Of a stretch of 56,190 nucleotides of DNA, positions 24,015 through 32,801 are shown one piece after another. The notes under the pieces were generated by a model. It was given only the letters and a program-made list of their open reading frames with translations, searched no databases and had not been told where the DNA came from. The stretch comes from an uncultured Candidatus Actinomarina sp. (lineage in GTDB: Bacteria > Actinomycetota > Acidimicrobiia > Actinomarinales > Actinomarinaceae): positions 1 through 56,190 of the forward strand of contig CACLRL010000009.1 of NCBI GenBank assembly GCA_902609285.1, in the 5' to 3' direction. Both the position numbers and the translations under genes were made by a program. How positions within the stretch are numbered: the stretch's first letter is position 1; every line of letters begins with the position of its first letter.

Positions 24015-24849
24015 AGAATTAAAAGATAACTATTTAGAATATTTAAAAAAAATCAAAAATTATTCTGATCATACATGTAAAGCATACGAGAATGATCTGA
24101 ATCAGTATTTAGAATATTTAGATAAATTTAAAGTAGAGTTGTTTGATAATCAGAATTTTGTGAATTTCTTATTTGAAAAGGAATTAGCCAAATCAACTAT
24201 AAATAGAAAATTAACATCAATAAATAATTTTTTGGAGTGGGCATCAAAGATAGAAAATAATAAATCATTTTATAAATTCGAAAATTTAAAAACTGAAAGA
24301 AAATTACCCAATATTTTAACTTCAAATTATATAAATACATTAATAAACGAGTTACCAATAAATACCCCTAAAGAAATAAGAAATAAAGCCATTGTTGAAT
24401 TACTTTATTCATCAGGATTAAGAGTTTCTGAAGTAGTTAATTTAAAGCTGCGTGATATCAAAGACAACAAATCTTTACGTGTTGTTGGAAAAGGAAGAAA
24501 AGAAAGAATACTACCTATGACGGACCAGGCATATAAGACTATTAGTTTATGGAGAATTAATTCTAGAGACGAATATTTAAAAGATAAAAATAATGATTAT
24601 CTTTTTCTTGGAGTTAGGGGAAATCAATTAACTGATAGGGAAGTAAGAAGAATAGTTAAATCTAGTACTGGCACTTTTCCCCATAATTTAAGACATACTT
24701 TTGCAACACATATTTTAGATGGGGGCGCAGATTTGAGAGTTGTACAAGAACTATTAGGTCATTCTGATCCAAGTACAACCCAACTTTATACTCATGTTTC
24801 AAAAAAGAAACTACAAGAAAAGTATAAAAGAACCCATCCAAGAGGTTGA
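23998..24849 (+). CDS. xerC: Tyrosine recombinase XerC/XerD type
   Basis: Xer recombinases resolve chromosome dimers at dif. The 283-residue product has the N-terminal SAM-like core-binding domain (HTCKAYENDLNQYLEYLDKF) and a C-terminal catalytic domain with Arg142 in LLYSSGLRVSEVVNL, Lys in GKGRKERILPM, His229/Arg232 in PHNLRHTFATHIL, His255 in LLGHSDPSTTQLY and Tyr264. It starts with TTG inside the permease gene. xerC next to rpsB-tsf is a frequent actinobacterial order. Whether it is XerC or XerD cannot be separated by eye; no attachment site or phage gene is near, so a housekeeping role is likely. Confidence 0.9.
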   Translation: MKIQIKELKDNYLEYLKKIKNYSDHTCKAYENDLNQYLEYLDKFKVELFDNQNFVNFLFEKELAKSTINRKLTSINNFLEWASKIENNKSFYKFENLKTERKLPNILTSNYINTLINELPINTPKEIRNKAIVELLYSSGLRVSEVVNLKLRDIKDNKSLRVVGKGRKERILPMTDQAYKTISLWRINSRDEYLKDKNNDYLFLGVRGNQLTDREVRRIVKSSTGTFPHNLRHTFATHILDGGADLRVVQELLGHSDPSTTQLYTHVSKKKLQEKYKRTHPRG

Positions 24850-24901
24850 TTAAACCATCAAATTGATTAATATTTAAATGAAATAGACACCATATTTACA
24901 A

Positions 24902-24930
24902 GTTTCCTTGGTGAACGAAAGTTTGGAAAC
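24902..24930 (+). promoter_or_regulatory. Small hairpin in the rpsB leader
   Basis: GTTTCC (24902-24907) can pair with GGAAAC (24925-24930) around a 17-base loop, within the ~120-base gap before rpsB. Ribosomal protein leaders, including rpsB's in several phyla, often carry autoregulatory structure. The stem is only 6 bp, so this is tentative. Confidence 0.3.
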
Positions 24931-24973
24931 CGCATTAGCAAAGAAATATGGGATGAACAACCAAAGGAGAATT

Positions 24974-25687
24974 ATGTCAGCAACAATGAAAGACCTGCTT
25001 GAGGCAGGAGTTCATTTCGGTCACCAAACTCAACGTTGGAACCCTAAAATGGATAAATACATATATGGAGACAAAAGCGGTATTCATATACTTGATCTAA
25101 GAATTACTTATGACACCTTAGAAAAAACACAAGAATTTGTTCAAAAATTAGTAGCAAATAGTGGAAAAGTTCTATTTGTTGGAACAAAACCACAAGCTCA
25201 GAAAGTTATTGAGGAGCAAGCAATTCGTGCACAAATGCCATATGTGAATCATAGGTGGCTAGGTGGAATGCTTACCAACTTTAAAACAATTATTAAGAGA
25301 GTCATTTATTTGAACGAACTTAACTCTTTAGAAACATCTGGAGAAATTAATGCATATCCAAAACCTGAAAGATTAAGAATTAGAAGAGAAATTGAAAAAT
25401 TAACTAAATCAATTGGAGGAATTGTAAATCTAAACAAACTGCCGGAAGCTATATTTATTGTTGATTTGTTAAATGAGACAACAGCACTTACAGAAGCAAA
25501 AAAATTAGATATCCCCGTAATTGGTCTTGCAGATTCAAATGTTGACCCTGAGAATGTTGACTTTGTAATTCCAGGAAATGATGACGCAATACGATCAATT
25601 GAAGTCATCGCAACAGCAATTGCAGACGCATGCTTAAAGGGGCTCGGCAAAAGAGAAGATGTAGAAGTTGGAGAAGACAAAGAATGA
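24974..25687 (+). CDS. rpsB: Small ribosomal subunit protein uS2
   Basis: uS2 binds the 30S platform near S1 or its equivalent. The product has MKDLLEAGVHFGHQTQRWNPKM at its start, KSGIHILDLR, NSGKVLFVGTKPQAQ, NHRWLGGMLTNFKTI and VIPGNDDAIRSIEVIATAI near the end. The ORF track begins at a GTG (24908), but AAAGGAG at 24963-24969 lies 4-5 bases before the ATG at 24974, which gives the standard N-terminus MSATMKDLLEAGVHF; I use that (237 residues). Its stop overlaps tsf (ATGA). Confidence 0.97.
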   Translation: MSATMKDLLEAGVHFGHQTQRWNPKMDKYIYGDKSGIHILDLRITYDTLEKTQEFVQKLVANSGKVLFVGTKPQAQKVIEEQAIRAQMPYVNHRWLGGMLTNFKTIIKRVIYLNELNSLETSGEINAYPKPERLRIRREIEKLTKSIGGIVNLNKLPEAIFIVDLLNETTALTEAKKLDIPVIGLADSNVDPENVDFVIPGNDDAIRSIEVIATAIADACLKGLGKREDVEVGEDKE

Positions 25688-26292
25688 ATATATCAGCATC
25701 CGACGTTAAGAAATTAAGAGACATGTCAGGCGCTGGGATGATGGACGCTAAAGAAGCATTGAAGGAATCAAGTGGTGACTTTGATGCCGCTGTAAAGTAC
25801 CTGCGAGAAAAAGGACTAGCTGATTCAAAAAAAAGATCTGATAGAGACGCAAACCAAGGAACAATTGGTGAATATATCCATTTTCAGCAAGATAGAGCTG
25901 TAGCTGGAGTTTTAGTTGAATTAGCTTGTGAAACAGATTTTGTTGCTAAATCTGAAGAGTTTAAGGATATTGCAAAACAAATTGCAATGCATGTTGCAGC
26001 AATGAAGCCTTCATATTTAAATATTGATGATATTCCTGAAGATAAAATTCAAGAAGAAAAAGAAATTATTGCAAAACAGTCAGAAAATGATGGGAAGCCC
26101 CAAGAAGTTATGGAGAAAATAATCGAAGGTAAAATAAGTTCATATTTCAACGATCATGTTTTAAATGAACAAACTTTCTGCAATCCTGAAATATATGAAG
26201 GAAAAGTTGGGGTAATGATTGATGAAATGTCTGGAAAGCTTGGTGAAAGAATTTATATTAAACAATTTTCGCATTTAGAAGTTGGTAGCTAA
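25684..26292 (+). CDS. tsf: Elongation factor Ts
   Basis: EF-Ts exchanges GDP on EF-Tu. The start at ATG 25684 gives [26 protein letters not shown], the conserved N-terminal UBA-like domain with the DMSGAGMMD motif; the ORF-track start at 25630 lies within rpsB and adds foreign sequence. GGAGAA precedes the ATG. The core contains GAxGxYIHF-like [30 protein letters not shown]. With 202 residues this is the short type found in several actinobacteria and thermophiles. Confidence 0.97.
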   Translation: MNISASDVKKLRDMSGAGMMDAKEALKESSGDFDAAVKYLREKGLADSKKRSDRDANQGTIGEYIHFQQDRAVAGVLVELACETDFVAKSEEFKDIAKQIAMHVAAMKPSYLNIDDIPEDKIQEEKEIIAKQSENDGKPQEVMEKIIEGKISSYFNDHVLNEQTFCNPEIYEGKVGVMIDEMSGKLGERIYIKQFSHLEVGS

Positions 26293-26294
26293 AG

Positions 26295-26996
26295 ATGTCC
26301 AGAGTTTTATTAAAACTATCTGGAGAATCTTTTGCTGATGATGAAACCAACTTTGGAATTGAGTCAATCACACTAACTAGAATTGCTAATGAAATCGCAA
26401 GAGCGAGTAATGATGGAATAGAGATTGGCGTTGTAGTTGGCGGTGGTAATTTTTTTCGAGGTGTCAGTGAGTCTGCTAAAAATATGGCCCAAGCAAACGC
26501 TGATTATATGGGAATGTTGGCTACCGTTATAAATGCAATTGCACTTAAAGATGCACTTGATAAAAAAGGAATAAATACAAGGGTTCAGTCAGCAATTACT
26601 ATGACGTCTGTTGCAGAACCGTACATTAGATTAAGAGCAATAAGGCACTTAGAAAAAGGAAGAGTTGTAATTTTTGCAGCTGGAACTGGAAATCCATATT
26701 TCACAACTGATACAGCAGCTTCGTTGAGAGCAGCTGAAATTGAGGCTCAAATTGTTCTAAAATCTACAAGAGTTGATGGTGTATATGACAAAGATCCAGA
26801 AAAAGATTCAAATGCTAAATTTTTAAATGAACTCTCTTACAAAGAAGTTTTAGATAAAAAATTGTCAGTTATGGACCTAACTGCGATAACACTATGTGAA
26901 GAAAATAGTATGCCTATAAGAGTATTTAACGGCACAGTCGAAGAAAATATATATAAAGTTCTTAAAGGTGAAGAAATGGGAACATTCATTAAATAA
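26295..26996 (+). CDS. pyrH: Uridylate kinase
   Basis: PyrH phosphorylates UMP to UDP and is a hexameric amino-acid-kinase-fold enzyme, normally feedback-inhibited by UTP. The 233-residue product shows [14 protein letters not shown] at the start, [12 protein letters not shown] near residue 48, [34 protein letters not shown] in the form [36 protein letters not shown] and [19 protein letters not shown]. It lies 2 bp after tsf and 2 bp before frr, the near-universal rpsB-tsf-pyrH-frr run. It also converts the UMP made by Upp. Confidence 0.97.
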   Translation: MSRVLLKLSGESFADDETNFGIESITLTRIANEIARASNDGIEIGVVVGGGNFFRGVSESAKNMAQANADYMGMLATVINAIALKDALDKKGINTRVQSAITMTSVAEPYIRLRAIRHLEKGRVVIFAAGTGNPYFTTDTAASLRAAEIEAQIVLKSTRVDGVYDKDPEKDSNAKFLNELSYKEVLDKKLSVMDLTAITLCEENSMPIRVFNGTVEENIYKVLKGEEMGTFIK

Positions 26997-26998
26997 TT

Positions 26999-27550
26999 AT
27001 GTCAGAAGATATTATTACCGATATAGAAGTTGAAATGACAATTTCAATTGAACATCTTATTGAAGAATTTGGAAAAATTAGAACTGGTCGTGCAAATCCA
27101 AATTTGGTTACGAGTATACAAGTAGATTATTACGGTACGAAAACACCACTCCAACAATTAGCTTCGGTTAGCGTTCCAGATCCCAGGCTCTTAGTTATTC
27201 AACCATTTGATAAGAGTTCATTTGAAGAAATAGAAAAGGCAATACAAAATGCAGATATAGGATTAAATCCTGCAACCGATGGTGACATAATAAGAATTCC
27301 AATTCCTCCATTATCTGAAGAGAGGAGAAGAGAATTATCAAAAGTCGCGTCAAAAGCATCTGAAGATACAAAAGTTTCAATACGTTCACACAGAAGATCA
27401 GGAATAGATAAAATTAATGAATTAAAAGACGATTTACCAGCTGATGAATTAAAAAGGTACGAATCAAAAATACAAGAACTTACTGATAAGTTCGTAAGTA
27501 AAATCGATGAACTCTATAAAATTAAAGAAAATGAGTTACTTGAAGTTTAA
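26999..27550 (+). CDS. frr: Ribosome recycling factor
   Basis: RRF, with EF-G, splits post-termination ribosomes. The 183-residue product contains FGKIRTGRANPNLVTSIQVDYYGTKTPLQQLAS-type sequence (seen in pieces GKIRTGRANPNLV and YYGTKTPLQQLASVSVPD), PFDKSSFEEIEKAIQNADIGLNP and a long C-terminal helix with the conserved RRELSKVASKASEDTKVSIRSHRR. Length matches the family. The last codons overlap cdsA. Confidence 0.97.
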   Translation: MSEDIITDIEVEMTISIEHLIEEFGKIRTGRANPNLVTSIQVDYYGTKTPLQQLASVSVPDPRLLVIQPFDKSSFEEIEKAIQNADIGLNPATDGDIIRIPIPPLSEERRRELSKVASKASEDTKVSIRSHRRSGIDKINELKDDLPADELKRYESKIQELTDKFVSKIDELYKIKENELLEV

Positions 27551-28436
27551 GTTTTTCTTTTCTTCTGATGAAGATGGAACTTTTTGGCCTGGTGTAGTTG
27601 AGTTACCCGTCGAAAAAGAAGTTACAATTGATGATTCATCAAATGATGAAAATAAAAATCAAAGAATTATTACTGGAATAATTCTGTTTACTGTTTTGTC
27701 ACTGTTTTTTCTAAATAAGTTAAGTGCGTTCATTCTATTAATCTTCATAGCTTTTATTGCTGCCAAAGAATGGTTTGATTTATTTGAATACAGTATTTTT
27801 ATACCATATCCACTTCTACTTTTTTCTGCACTAGCTCCGCTAATTGTTGTATATTTTTATGATTTATCAGACATAATTGTTCCATATTTTATCTTCCCCC
27901 TTGGTTTGATAATATATTTAGGTTTTTTTACAAATTATGCAATATACGATAAGTTCGGAAGCGCAATTGTTTTTCATTCATGGTTTTCAGTTGGCATCGC
28001 TTCACTAGCTACATTGATTAGATATGAAGAACTTATATTTGTTTATTTCTCAATTCTTTCCATTTCTATATCAGATATTTTTGCTTATGAAATAGGAAAA
28101 AGGATAGGTAAAAGAAAACTTGCAGAAAATATTTCTCCAAATAAAACTATTGAAGGATTTTTAGGTGGTCTATTAATAGGATCTTTATTTATGACTTTTA
28201 ATTTAACGATAAACCTTGATAAACCATTTTTACAATCATTATTTATCTCTTCATTTTTTATATTTTTTGGTGTACTCGGTGATCTTTTTATGTCAAAAAT
28301 AAAGAGATCTATCAATGTCAAAGATTCGGGTACTATATTTCCTGGTCATGGTGGACTCCTTGACCGAATAGACTCTTACTTGATCAGCTTTCCATTTTTG
28401 TTAATAGTATTTCACTTTTACTATTTAAATTTTTAA
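27531..28436 (+). CDS. cdsA: Phosphatidate cytidylyltransferase
   Basis: CdsA makes CDP-diacylglycerol from phosphatidate and CTP in the membrane, the branch point for phospholipids. The product has multiple hydrophobic spans from about residue 45 on and the full CDS signature KIKRSINVKDSGTIFPGHGG followed by LLDRIDSY near the C-terminus. The first ~40 residues are hydrophilic and cytosolic. The ORF track starts at 27507; the ATG at 27531 gives a smaller overlap with frr and is preferred weakly. PlsX, PlsC-like and RseP genes elsewhere in the window belong to the same envelope theme. dxr, often the next gene, is absent here. Confidence 0.94.
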   Translation: MSYLKFKFFFSSDEDGTFWPGVVELPVEKEVTIDDSSNDENKNQRIITGIILFTVLSLFFLNKLSAFILLIFIAFIAAKEWFDLFEYSIFIPYPLLLFSALAPLIVVYFYDLSDIIVPYFIFPLGLIIYLGFFTNYAIYDKFGSAIVFHSWFSVGIASLATLIRYEELIFVYFSILSISISDIFAYEIGKRIGKRKLAENISPNKTIEGFLGGLLIGSLFMTFNLTINLDKPFLQSLFISSFFIFFGVLGDLFMSKIKRSINVKDSGTIFPGHGGLLDRIDSYLISFPFLLIVFHFYYLNF

Positions 28437-28452
28437 ATGAGATAATGATTAT

Positions 28453-29553
28453 ATGAACGGTTTATTAACGATATTAATGCTTACTTTTTTTGTTGTAATG
28501 CATGAAGCAGGTCATTATTTTGCTGCTAGATTTTCAAAAGTAGCAGTTTCTGAATTTTTTGTAGGATTCGGTCCAAAAATATTTTCTTTTAAAAAAAATG
28601 GTACTGAATACGGCCTTAAGGGTATTCCCTTTGGTGGCTATGTAAAAATACCTGGTATGGACGAATCTGAAGCAACTAAAGATTATGCTGAGGATGAATT
28701 ATTTCATACTTCCAGATGGACTACAAAGCTGTTTATTGCTTCTGCAGGAATAATTGTTAATTTTATCACCGCATGGATTATTTTATTTTCAATATTTATT
28801 TTTAATGGAGTTACACAACCGACGCTTCAAATTGATACAATCGGTCAATCTGTAAATAATGAAAAATTATCTCCTTCTGAATTTGCCGGACTAAAACCAG
28901 GAGACACCATCACTCAATTTAATGGCTTGAATGTTGAATCATGGGAAGATTTGGTAAAAAATATTGAAATTAATCCTAATAAAGAAGTTTCTATAAAGTA
29001 CATAAGAAATGGTGGTGTATATCTTACGACTACAGTTTTAGAATCAAGAAATATAAATGGTAATAATTTAGGATATCTTGGAGTATCTCCAGTAATAGAG
29101 CAACAAAATGTTGGAATTATTAATTCGGCAATTTTTTCAACAAAACTTGAATATGAAATGACTTTGGCAGCGGTTGATGGAATCTTTACCCTATTAAGTC
29201 CAGAAAATATAAGAACATTATTAGGTACATATTCTGGTCAAGATATTCCAGATGAATCTCGACCACTTAGTCCAATTGGTTTGGCCCAAGCAGGAAGTCA
29301 AATTGCTGACAATGGATATGTGAACCTTTTTAGTTTGCTAGCTTTTGTAAATGTATTTTTAGCAGTGTTTAATGCTATACCCCTTATACCACTTGATGGA
29401 GGAAGAGTTTTATTGTCTCTAATAGAGGGTATAACTGGTAAGAAGATTCCTGATAAGAATCTTTATCCTATTGCAGCTTTAGTAATTATTGTTTTTGTCT
29501 TTATTGGAATTACAGCATTTTATTTAGATATAACTCAACCAATTAACTTATGA
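28453..29553 (+). CDS. rseP: RseP-type site-2 intramembrane metalloprotease
   Basis: Site-2 proteases cut membrane-bound anti-sigma factors and signal peptide remnants inside the bilayer. The 366-residue product has [10 protein letters not shown] at residues 17-26 (HExxH zinc motif), [32 protein letters not shown]-type sequence seen in pieces, a PDZ domain around residues 130-200 ([13 protein letters not shown]), and the third zinc ligand in [16 protein letters not shown] near residue 305. Hydrophobic spans flank these. It sits between cdsA and ispG as in most actinobacteria, overlapping ispG by 4 bp. Confidence 0.95.
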   Translation: MNGLLTILMLTFFVVMHEAGHYFAARFSKVAVSEFFVGFGPKIFSFKKNGTEYGLKGIPFGGYVKIPGMDESEATKDYAEDELFHTSRWTTKLFIASAGIIVNFITAWIILFSIFIFNGVTQPTLQIDTIGQSVNNEKLSPSEFAGLKPGDTITQFNGLNVESWEDLVKNIEINPNKEVSIKYIRNGGVYLTTTVLESRNINGNNLGYLGVSPVIEQQNVGIINSAIFSTKLEYEMTLAAVDGIFTLLSPENIRTLLGTYSGQDIPDESRPLSPIGLAQAGSQIADNGYVNLFSLLAFVNVFLAVFNAIPLIPLDGGRVLLSLIEGITGKKIPDKNLYPIAALVIIVFVFIGITAFYLDITQPINL

Positions 29554-30770
29554 AAATAAATAGAAGAAAAACGTCACAATTATCCGTAGGTAAAGTCGGA
29601 GTTGGTTCTGACTTTCCAATCTCTGTTCAATCTATGACAACAACAAAAACAAAAGATGTTGAAGGAACTCTTGCACAAATTTATGAGATAGCTTCAAATG
29701 GAGCAGATATTGTAAGGGTCACATGTAATGATATTGATGCTGCTAAAGGACTTGTTGAAATTACTCAAAGAAGTCCAGTACCAATAATTGCTGACATTCA
29801 TTTTCAATATAAACTTGCACTTGCAGCTATAGAAGCAGGGGTGCATGGTTTGAGGTTAAATCCTGGAAACATACGCAAAGAATCACAAATAAAAGATGTA
29901 GCTAAAGCAGCCTTAGATGCAAATATACCGATTCGAATTGGTGTAAATGGTGGCTCCCTTGATAAGGATTTGCTTGAAAAATATGGAGATTCTACACCGG
30001 AGGCGTTAGTAGAGTCAGCACTCAAGGAACTAAAGTATTTAGAAGATGTAGATTTTAATGATATAAAAATTTCTGTGAAACATTCAAATGTTCGAGCAAT
30101 GATCGAGTCTTATCGTTTATTAGCTGAAAAAGTAAATTATCCATTACATCTTGGAGTTACTGAAGCAGGACCCCTTCCAGGTGGATTAATTAAATCAACA
30201 GCAGGTATTGGAACATTATTAAATGAAGGAATTGGTGACACTATTCGTTATTCATTAACTACAGATCCAATAGAAGAAGCAAAGAGTGGTCGCCAATTAT
30301 TAGAATATTTAGGCTTACGTGAAAGAAATTCTTTAGATCTAATTGCGTGTCCGAGTTGTGGTAGGGCAGAAGTTGACGTTATTAAAGTAGCTGAAGAAGC
30401 TCAAAATGTTCTAAATAATGAAAACATTCCTCTTCAGGTTGCAGTAATGGGATGTGTTGTAAATGGACCAGGAGAGGCTAGGTCTGCTGATTTAGGTATT
30501 GCAGCTGGTAAAAATAAAGGTCATCTTTTTATAAGAGGTGAAGTTGTAAAAGTTGTAAATGAAAAAGACATGGTCTCATCGCTATTGGAAGAAGCTAGAT
30601 TAATTGTTGAAGAAGGCATAGAAGCAAGGCTTGCTAAAGCAGATGAAAATGCAGCGGAAATTGCGCAAAAAGATGTTGATGATTTGTTAACTTCTCAAGG
30701 TGACATAAATAATTTTCTTGAAAGAAAAAAATCAGTTGTGGAGATTACATCAAATCAAGATAATGAATAG
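29550..30770 (+). CDS. ispG: 4-hydroxy-3-methylbut-2-enyl diphosphate synthase IspG
   Basis: IspG is an iron-sulfur enzyme of the non-mevalonate isoprenoid pathway that reduces MEcPP to HMBPP. The 406-residue product has [19 protein letters not shown] at the TIM-barrel start, [25 protein letters not shown], the cluster ligands in [14 protein letters not shown] and the [17 protein letters not shown] block. The C-terminus carries an additional ~50-residue charged tail. Its ATG overlaps the rseP stop. IspG here shows that the organism uses the MEP pathway, though dxr is not in its usual place next to cdsA. Confidence 0.97.
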   Translation: MKINRRKTSQLSVGKVGVGSDFPISVQSMTTTKTKDVEGTLAQIYEIASNGADIVRVTCNDIDAAKGLVEITQRSPVPIIADIHFQYKLALAAIEAGVHGLRLNPGNIRKESQIKDVAKAALDANIPIRIGVNGGSLDKDLLEKYGDSTPEALVESALKELKYLEDVDFNDIKISVKHSNVRAMIESYRLLAEKVNYPLHLGVTEAGPLPGGLIKSTAGIGTLLNEGIGDTIRYSLTTDPIEEAKSGRQLLEYLGLRERNSLDLIACPSCGRAEVDVIKVAEEAQNVLNNENIPLQVAVMGCVVNGPGEARSADLGIAAGKNKGHLFIRGEVVKVVNEKDMVSSLLEEARLIVEEGIEARLAKADENAAEIAQKDVDDLLTSQGDINNFLERKKSVVEITSNQDNE

Positions 30771-30791
30771 TTAACGTAATAGAATACAAAT

Positions 30792-32216
30792 ATGGTAAAA
30801 AAATTAACCCCTATGTCAGAGGATTTTAATCAGTGGTATACAGAAATTGTTCAATCAGCTGACCTTGCTGACTATTCACCTGTTAAAGGAACAATGGTAA
30901 TAAAGCCGTATGGATATGCACTATGGGAAAATATTCAAGCTTACTTAGATAAGAGATTTAAAGAAACAGGACATCAAAATGCATATTTTCCAATGTTTAT
31001 CCCAAAATCCTTTATTGAAAAAGAAGCTGAGCATGTTGAGGGCTTTTCTCCAGAGCTTGCTACGGTGACCCATGCCGGTGGAAAAGAGTTAGAAGAACCA
31101 TTGATTGTAAGGCCAACTTCGGAAACCATTATTAATCATATGTTTTCTAAATGGATATCAAGTCATAGAGACTTACCAATGTTAATAAATCAATGGTCCA
31201 ATGTCGTAAGGTGGGAAATGAGAACAAGACTTTTTCTAAGAACCTCTGAGTTTTTGTGGCAGGAAGGTCATACTGCACATGCAACAGAGGATGAAGCAAG
31301 AGAGGAATCTCTTAAAATGCTTGATATTTACGAAGAGTTTGCACGAGACATAGCTGCTGTTTCAGTGGTAAAGGGAACAAAATCAGAAATGGAAAAATTT
31401 GCAGGAGCAACAACTACGTATTCAATCGAAGCAATGATGAATGATTTGAAAGCACTACAAGCTGGTACATCACATGAGCTTGGTCAAAACTTCTCTAAAG
31501 CATTTGATATTAAATTTTCTGATGAAAATAATAAATTACGACATCCATTTCAAACAAGCTGGGGTGTAAGTACAAGATTAGTTGGTATGATAATCATGGC
31601 ACATGGTGATGACAAAGGATTAAAACTTCCTCCAGAACTAGCACCGCACCAAGTTGTTATTGTTCCTATCATTCCCAATGAAGATCAGAGATCACGTGTT
31701 TTAGTTGCGGTAAACAAGTTAATTGAATCATTAGATCATGTGAGAGTTTTTATTGATGACAGACCTGAAGTATCTCCTGGATTCAAATTTAATGAATGGG
31801 AGCAAAAAGGTGTACCAATTCGCATAGAAGTTGGTCCAAAAGATATTGATAATGAATCGGTATTAATTTATAGAAGAGATGATGAATCAAAAAATCAATA
31901 TCCCTTTGAAGGAATCGATAAAGTGGTAGATAAAACCCTGAATGATATTCAAAAGAATCTACTTATTACTTCAGAAAATACAGTTAAGTCAAATACTTAC
32001 CATGTTGATTCATATGATGAGTTGATTGAGACTTTAAATGATCAAAGAGGATTTGTTTCATGTTTCTGGGATGAAAACAAAGAAGATGAAATTAAAGTTA
32101 AAGAAAAGACAAGTGCGACATTGCGGTGTTACCCAATTAATAATAAGGAAATTGAAAAATCAGTTAACTCTAAAGATAATGATGGTAATTTTGCAATATT
32201 TTCCAAAGCATATTAA
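30792..32216 (+). CDS. proS: Prolyl-tRNA synthetase, archaeal/eukaryote-like short type
   Basis: ProRS charges tRNA-Pro. The 474-residue product is the type without the bacterial editing insertion: DYSPVKGTMVIKPYGYALWENI, the class II motif 2 region VVRWEMRTRLFLRTSEFLWQEGHTAH, motif 3 GVSTRLVGMIIMAHGD, then an anticodon-binding domain and a C-terminal domain ending AIFSKAY. In relatives the C-terminal domain binds zinc through Cys residues; here only about two Cys remain (in SCFWDE and LRCYP), so zinc binding is probably lost. It starts 21 bp after ispG and ends before a strong hairpin terminator. Confidence 0.95.
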   Translation: MVKKLTPMSEDFNQWYTEIVQSADLADYSPVKGTMVIKPYGYALWENIQAYLDKRFKETGHQNAYFPMFIPKSFIEKEAEHVEGFSPELATVTHAGGKELEEPLIVRPTSETIINHMFSKWISSHRDLPMLINQWSNVVRWEMRTRLFLRTSEFLWQEGHTAHATEDEAREESLKMLDIYEEFARDIAAVSVVKGTKSEMEKFAGATTTYSIEAMMNDLKALQAGTSHELGQNFSKAFDIKFSDENNKLRHPFQTSWGVSTRLVGMIIMAHGDDKGLKLPPELAPHQVVIVPIIPNEDQRSRVLVAVNKLIESLDHVRVFIDDRPEVSPGFKFNEWEQKGVPIRIEVGPKDIDNESVLIYRRDDESKNQYPFEGIDKVVDKTLNDIQKNLLITSENTVKSNTYHVDSYDELIETLNDQRGFVSCFWDENKEDEIKVKEKTSATLRCYPINNKEIEKSVNSKDNDGNFAIFSKAY

Positions 32217-32277
32217 ATATTCTTTATCTAAAATCATTTATCGGTTAATATTAAGTTATACAACTTAACTACAAAAT

Positions 32278-32302
32278 AGTGGGTTCAAAACCCACTTTTT
32301 TT
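32278..32302 (+). terminator. Intrinsic terminator after proS, immediately before rimP ribosome site
   Basis: AGTGGGTT (32278-32285) pairs with AACCCACT (32289-32296) with loop CAA, followed by a run of seven T. It is a canonical Rho-independent terminator. The rimP Shine-Dalgarno begins only 7 bases after the T-run, so any transcript of rimP-nusA must either read through it or start very close by. Confidence 0.85.
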
Positions 32303-32308
32303 ATGAAT

Positions 32309-32318
32309 GGAGGTGATC
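32309..32318 (+). promoter_or_regulatory. Full-length Shine-Dalgarno sequence for rimP
   Basis: GGAGGTGATC is complementary to ten consecutive bases of the standard 16S rRNA 3' end (GATCACCTCC). It lies 2 bases before TTG (32321) and 5 before ATG (32324), with core GGAGG 7 and 10 bases upstream. It is by far the strongest ribosome site noticed in the window. Confidence 0.85.
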
Positions 32319-32323
32319 AGTTG

Positions 32324-32794
32324 ATGATCAAAGACAACATTTTCACTGCCATTTCATCCTTTTTATCATCCGAAGATTTAGAACTTTATGATTTAAACAT
32401 TGCAGGTAATGAAGCCATTTCTAAAATCGAGATATTTATATTTTCTGATGAAGAGTTGAGTTTAAGTATTTTTAAAAGATTAAATTACCAGATTCAAAGA
32501 TTATTAGAAGAATTAGGAGTTGAAAAAGGATCATACGAACTAGTTCTTTCCAGCCCTGGAATAGAACGTTCATTAAAAACAAATAGACATTTTGAACTTG
32601 CTTTAAATCAGGAAATAAAAATTAAACTTTTAACGCCTCATGATGGGGTATATACATTTGTTGGTTTATTGGCCCAAGTAAATAGTAAGGACATAAAAAT
32701 ATTAATTGATAATAAATCTATTGATTTTGAATTAGAAAATATTAAAAAAGCGAATATTAGTTTTGATAAATTTAAAGTTAAGGCAAACAGTTGA
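32324..32794 (+). CDS. rimP: Ribosome maturation factor RimP
   Basis: RimP helps 30S assembly, particularly uS12 binding. The product has the family signature SYELVLSSPGIERSLKTNRHFE near the centre and a C-terminal SH3-like domain with LAQVNSKDIKILID. The ORF track starts at GTG 32279 within the terminator hairpin, which is not credible; the very strong Shine-Dalgarno supports TTG 32321 or ATG 32324, and I use ATG. It overlaps or abuts nusA. The rimP-nusA-infB-rbfA order is the standard one. The N-terminal half is poorly conserved in sequence but of the right size. Confidence 0.94.
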   Translation: MIKDNIFTAISSFLSSEDLELYDLNIAGNEAISKIEIFIFSDEELSLSIFKRLNYQIQRLLEELGVEKGSYELVLSSPGIERSLKTNRHFELALNQEIKIKLLTPHDGVYTFVGLLAQVNSKDIKILIDNKSIDFELENIKKANISFDKFKVKANS

Positions 32795-32801
32795 GGTAAT
32801 T

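Noticed and set aside
23998-24849. xerC-type recombinase as a sign of a mobile element
   Set aside because: No flanking repeats, tRNA site or phage genes; its position before rpsB-tsf is a normal chromosomal one.
32279-32295. GTGGGTTCAAAACCCAC resembles a tRNA T-arm (5-bp stem with TTCAAAA loop)
   Set aside because: No acceptor, D-arm or anticodon arm can be fitted around it, and it is followed by a T-run; it is an intrinsic terminator.
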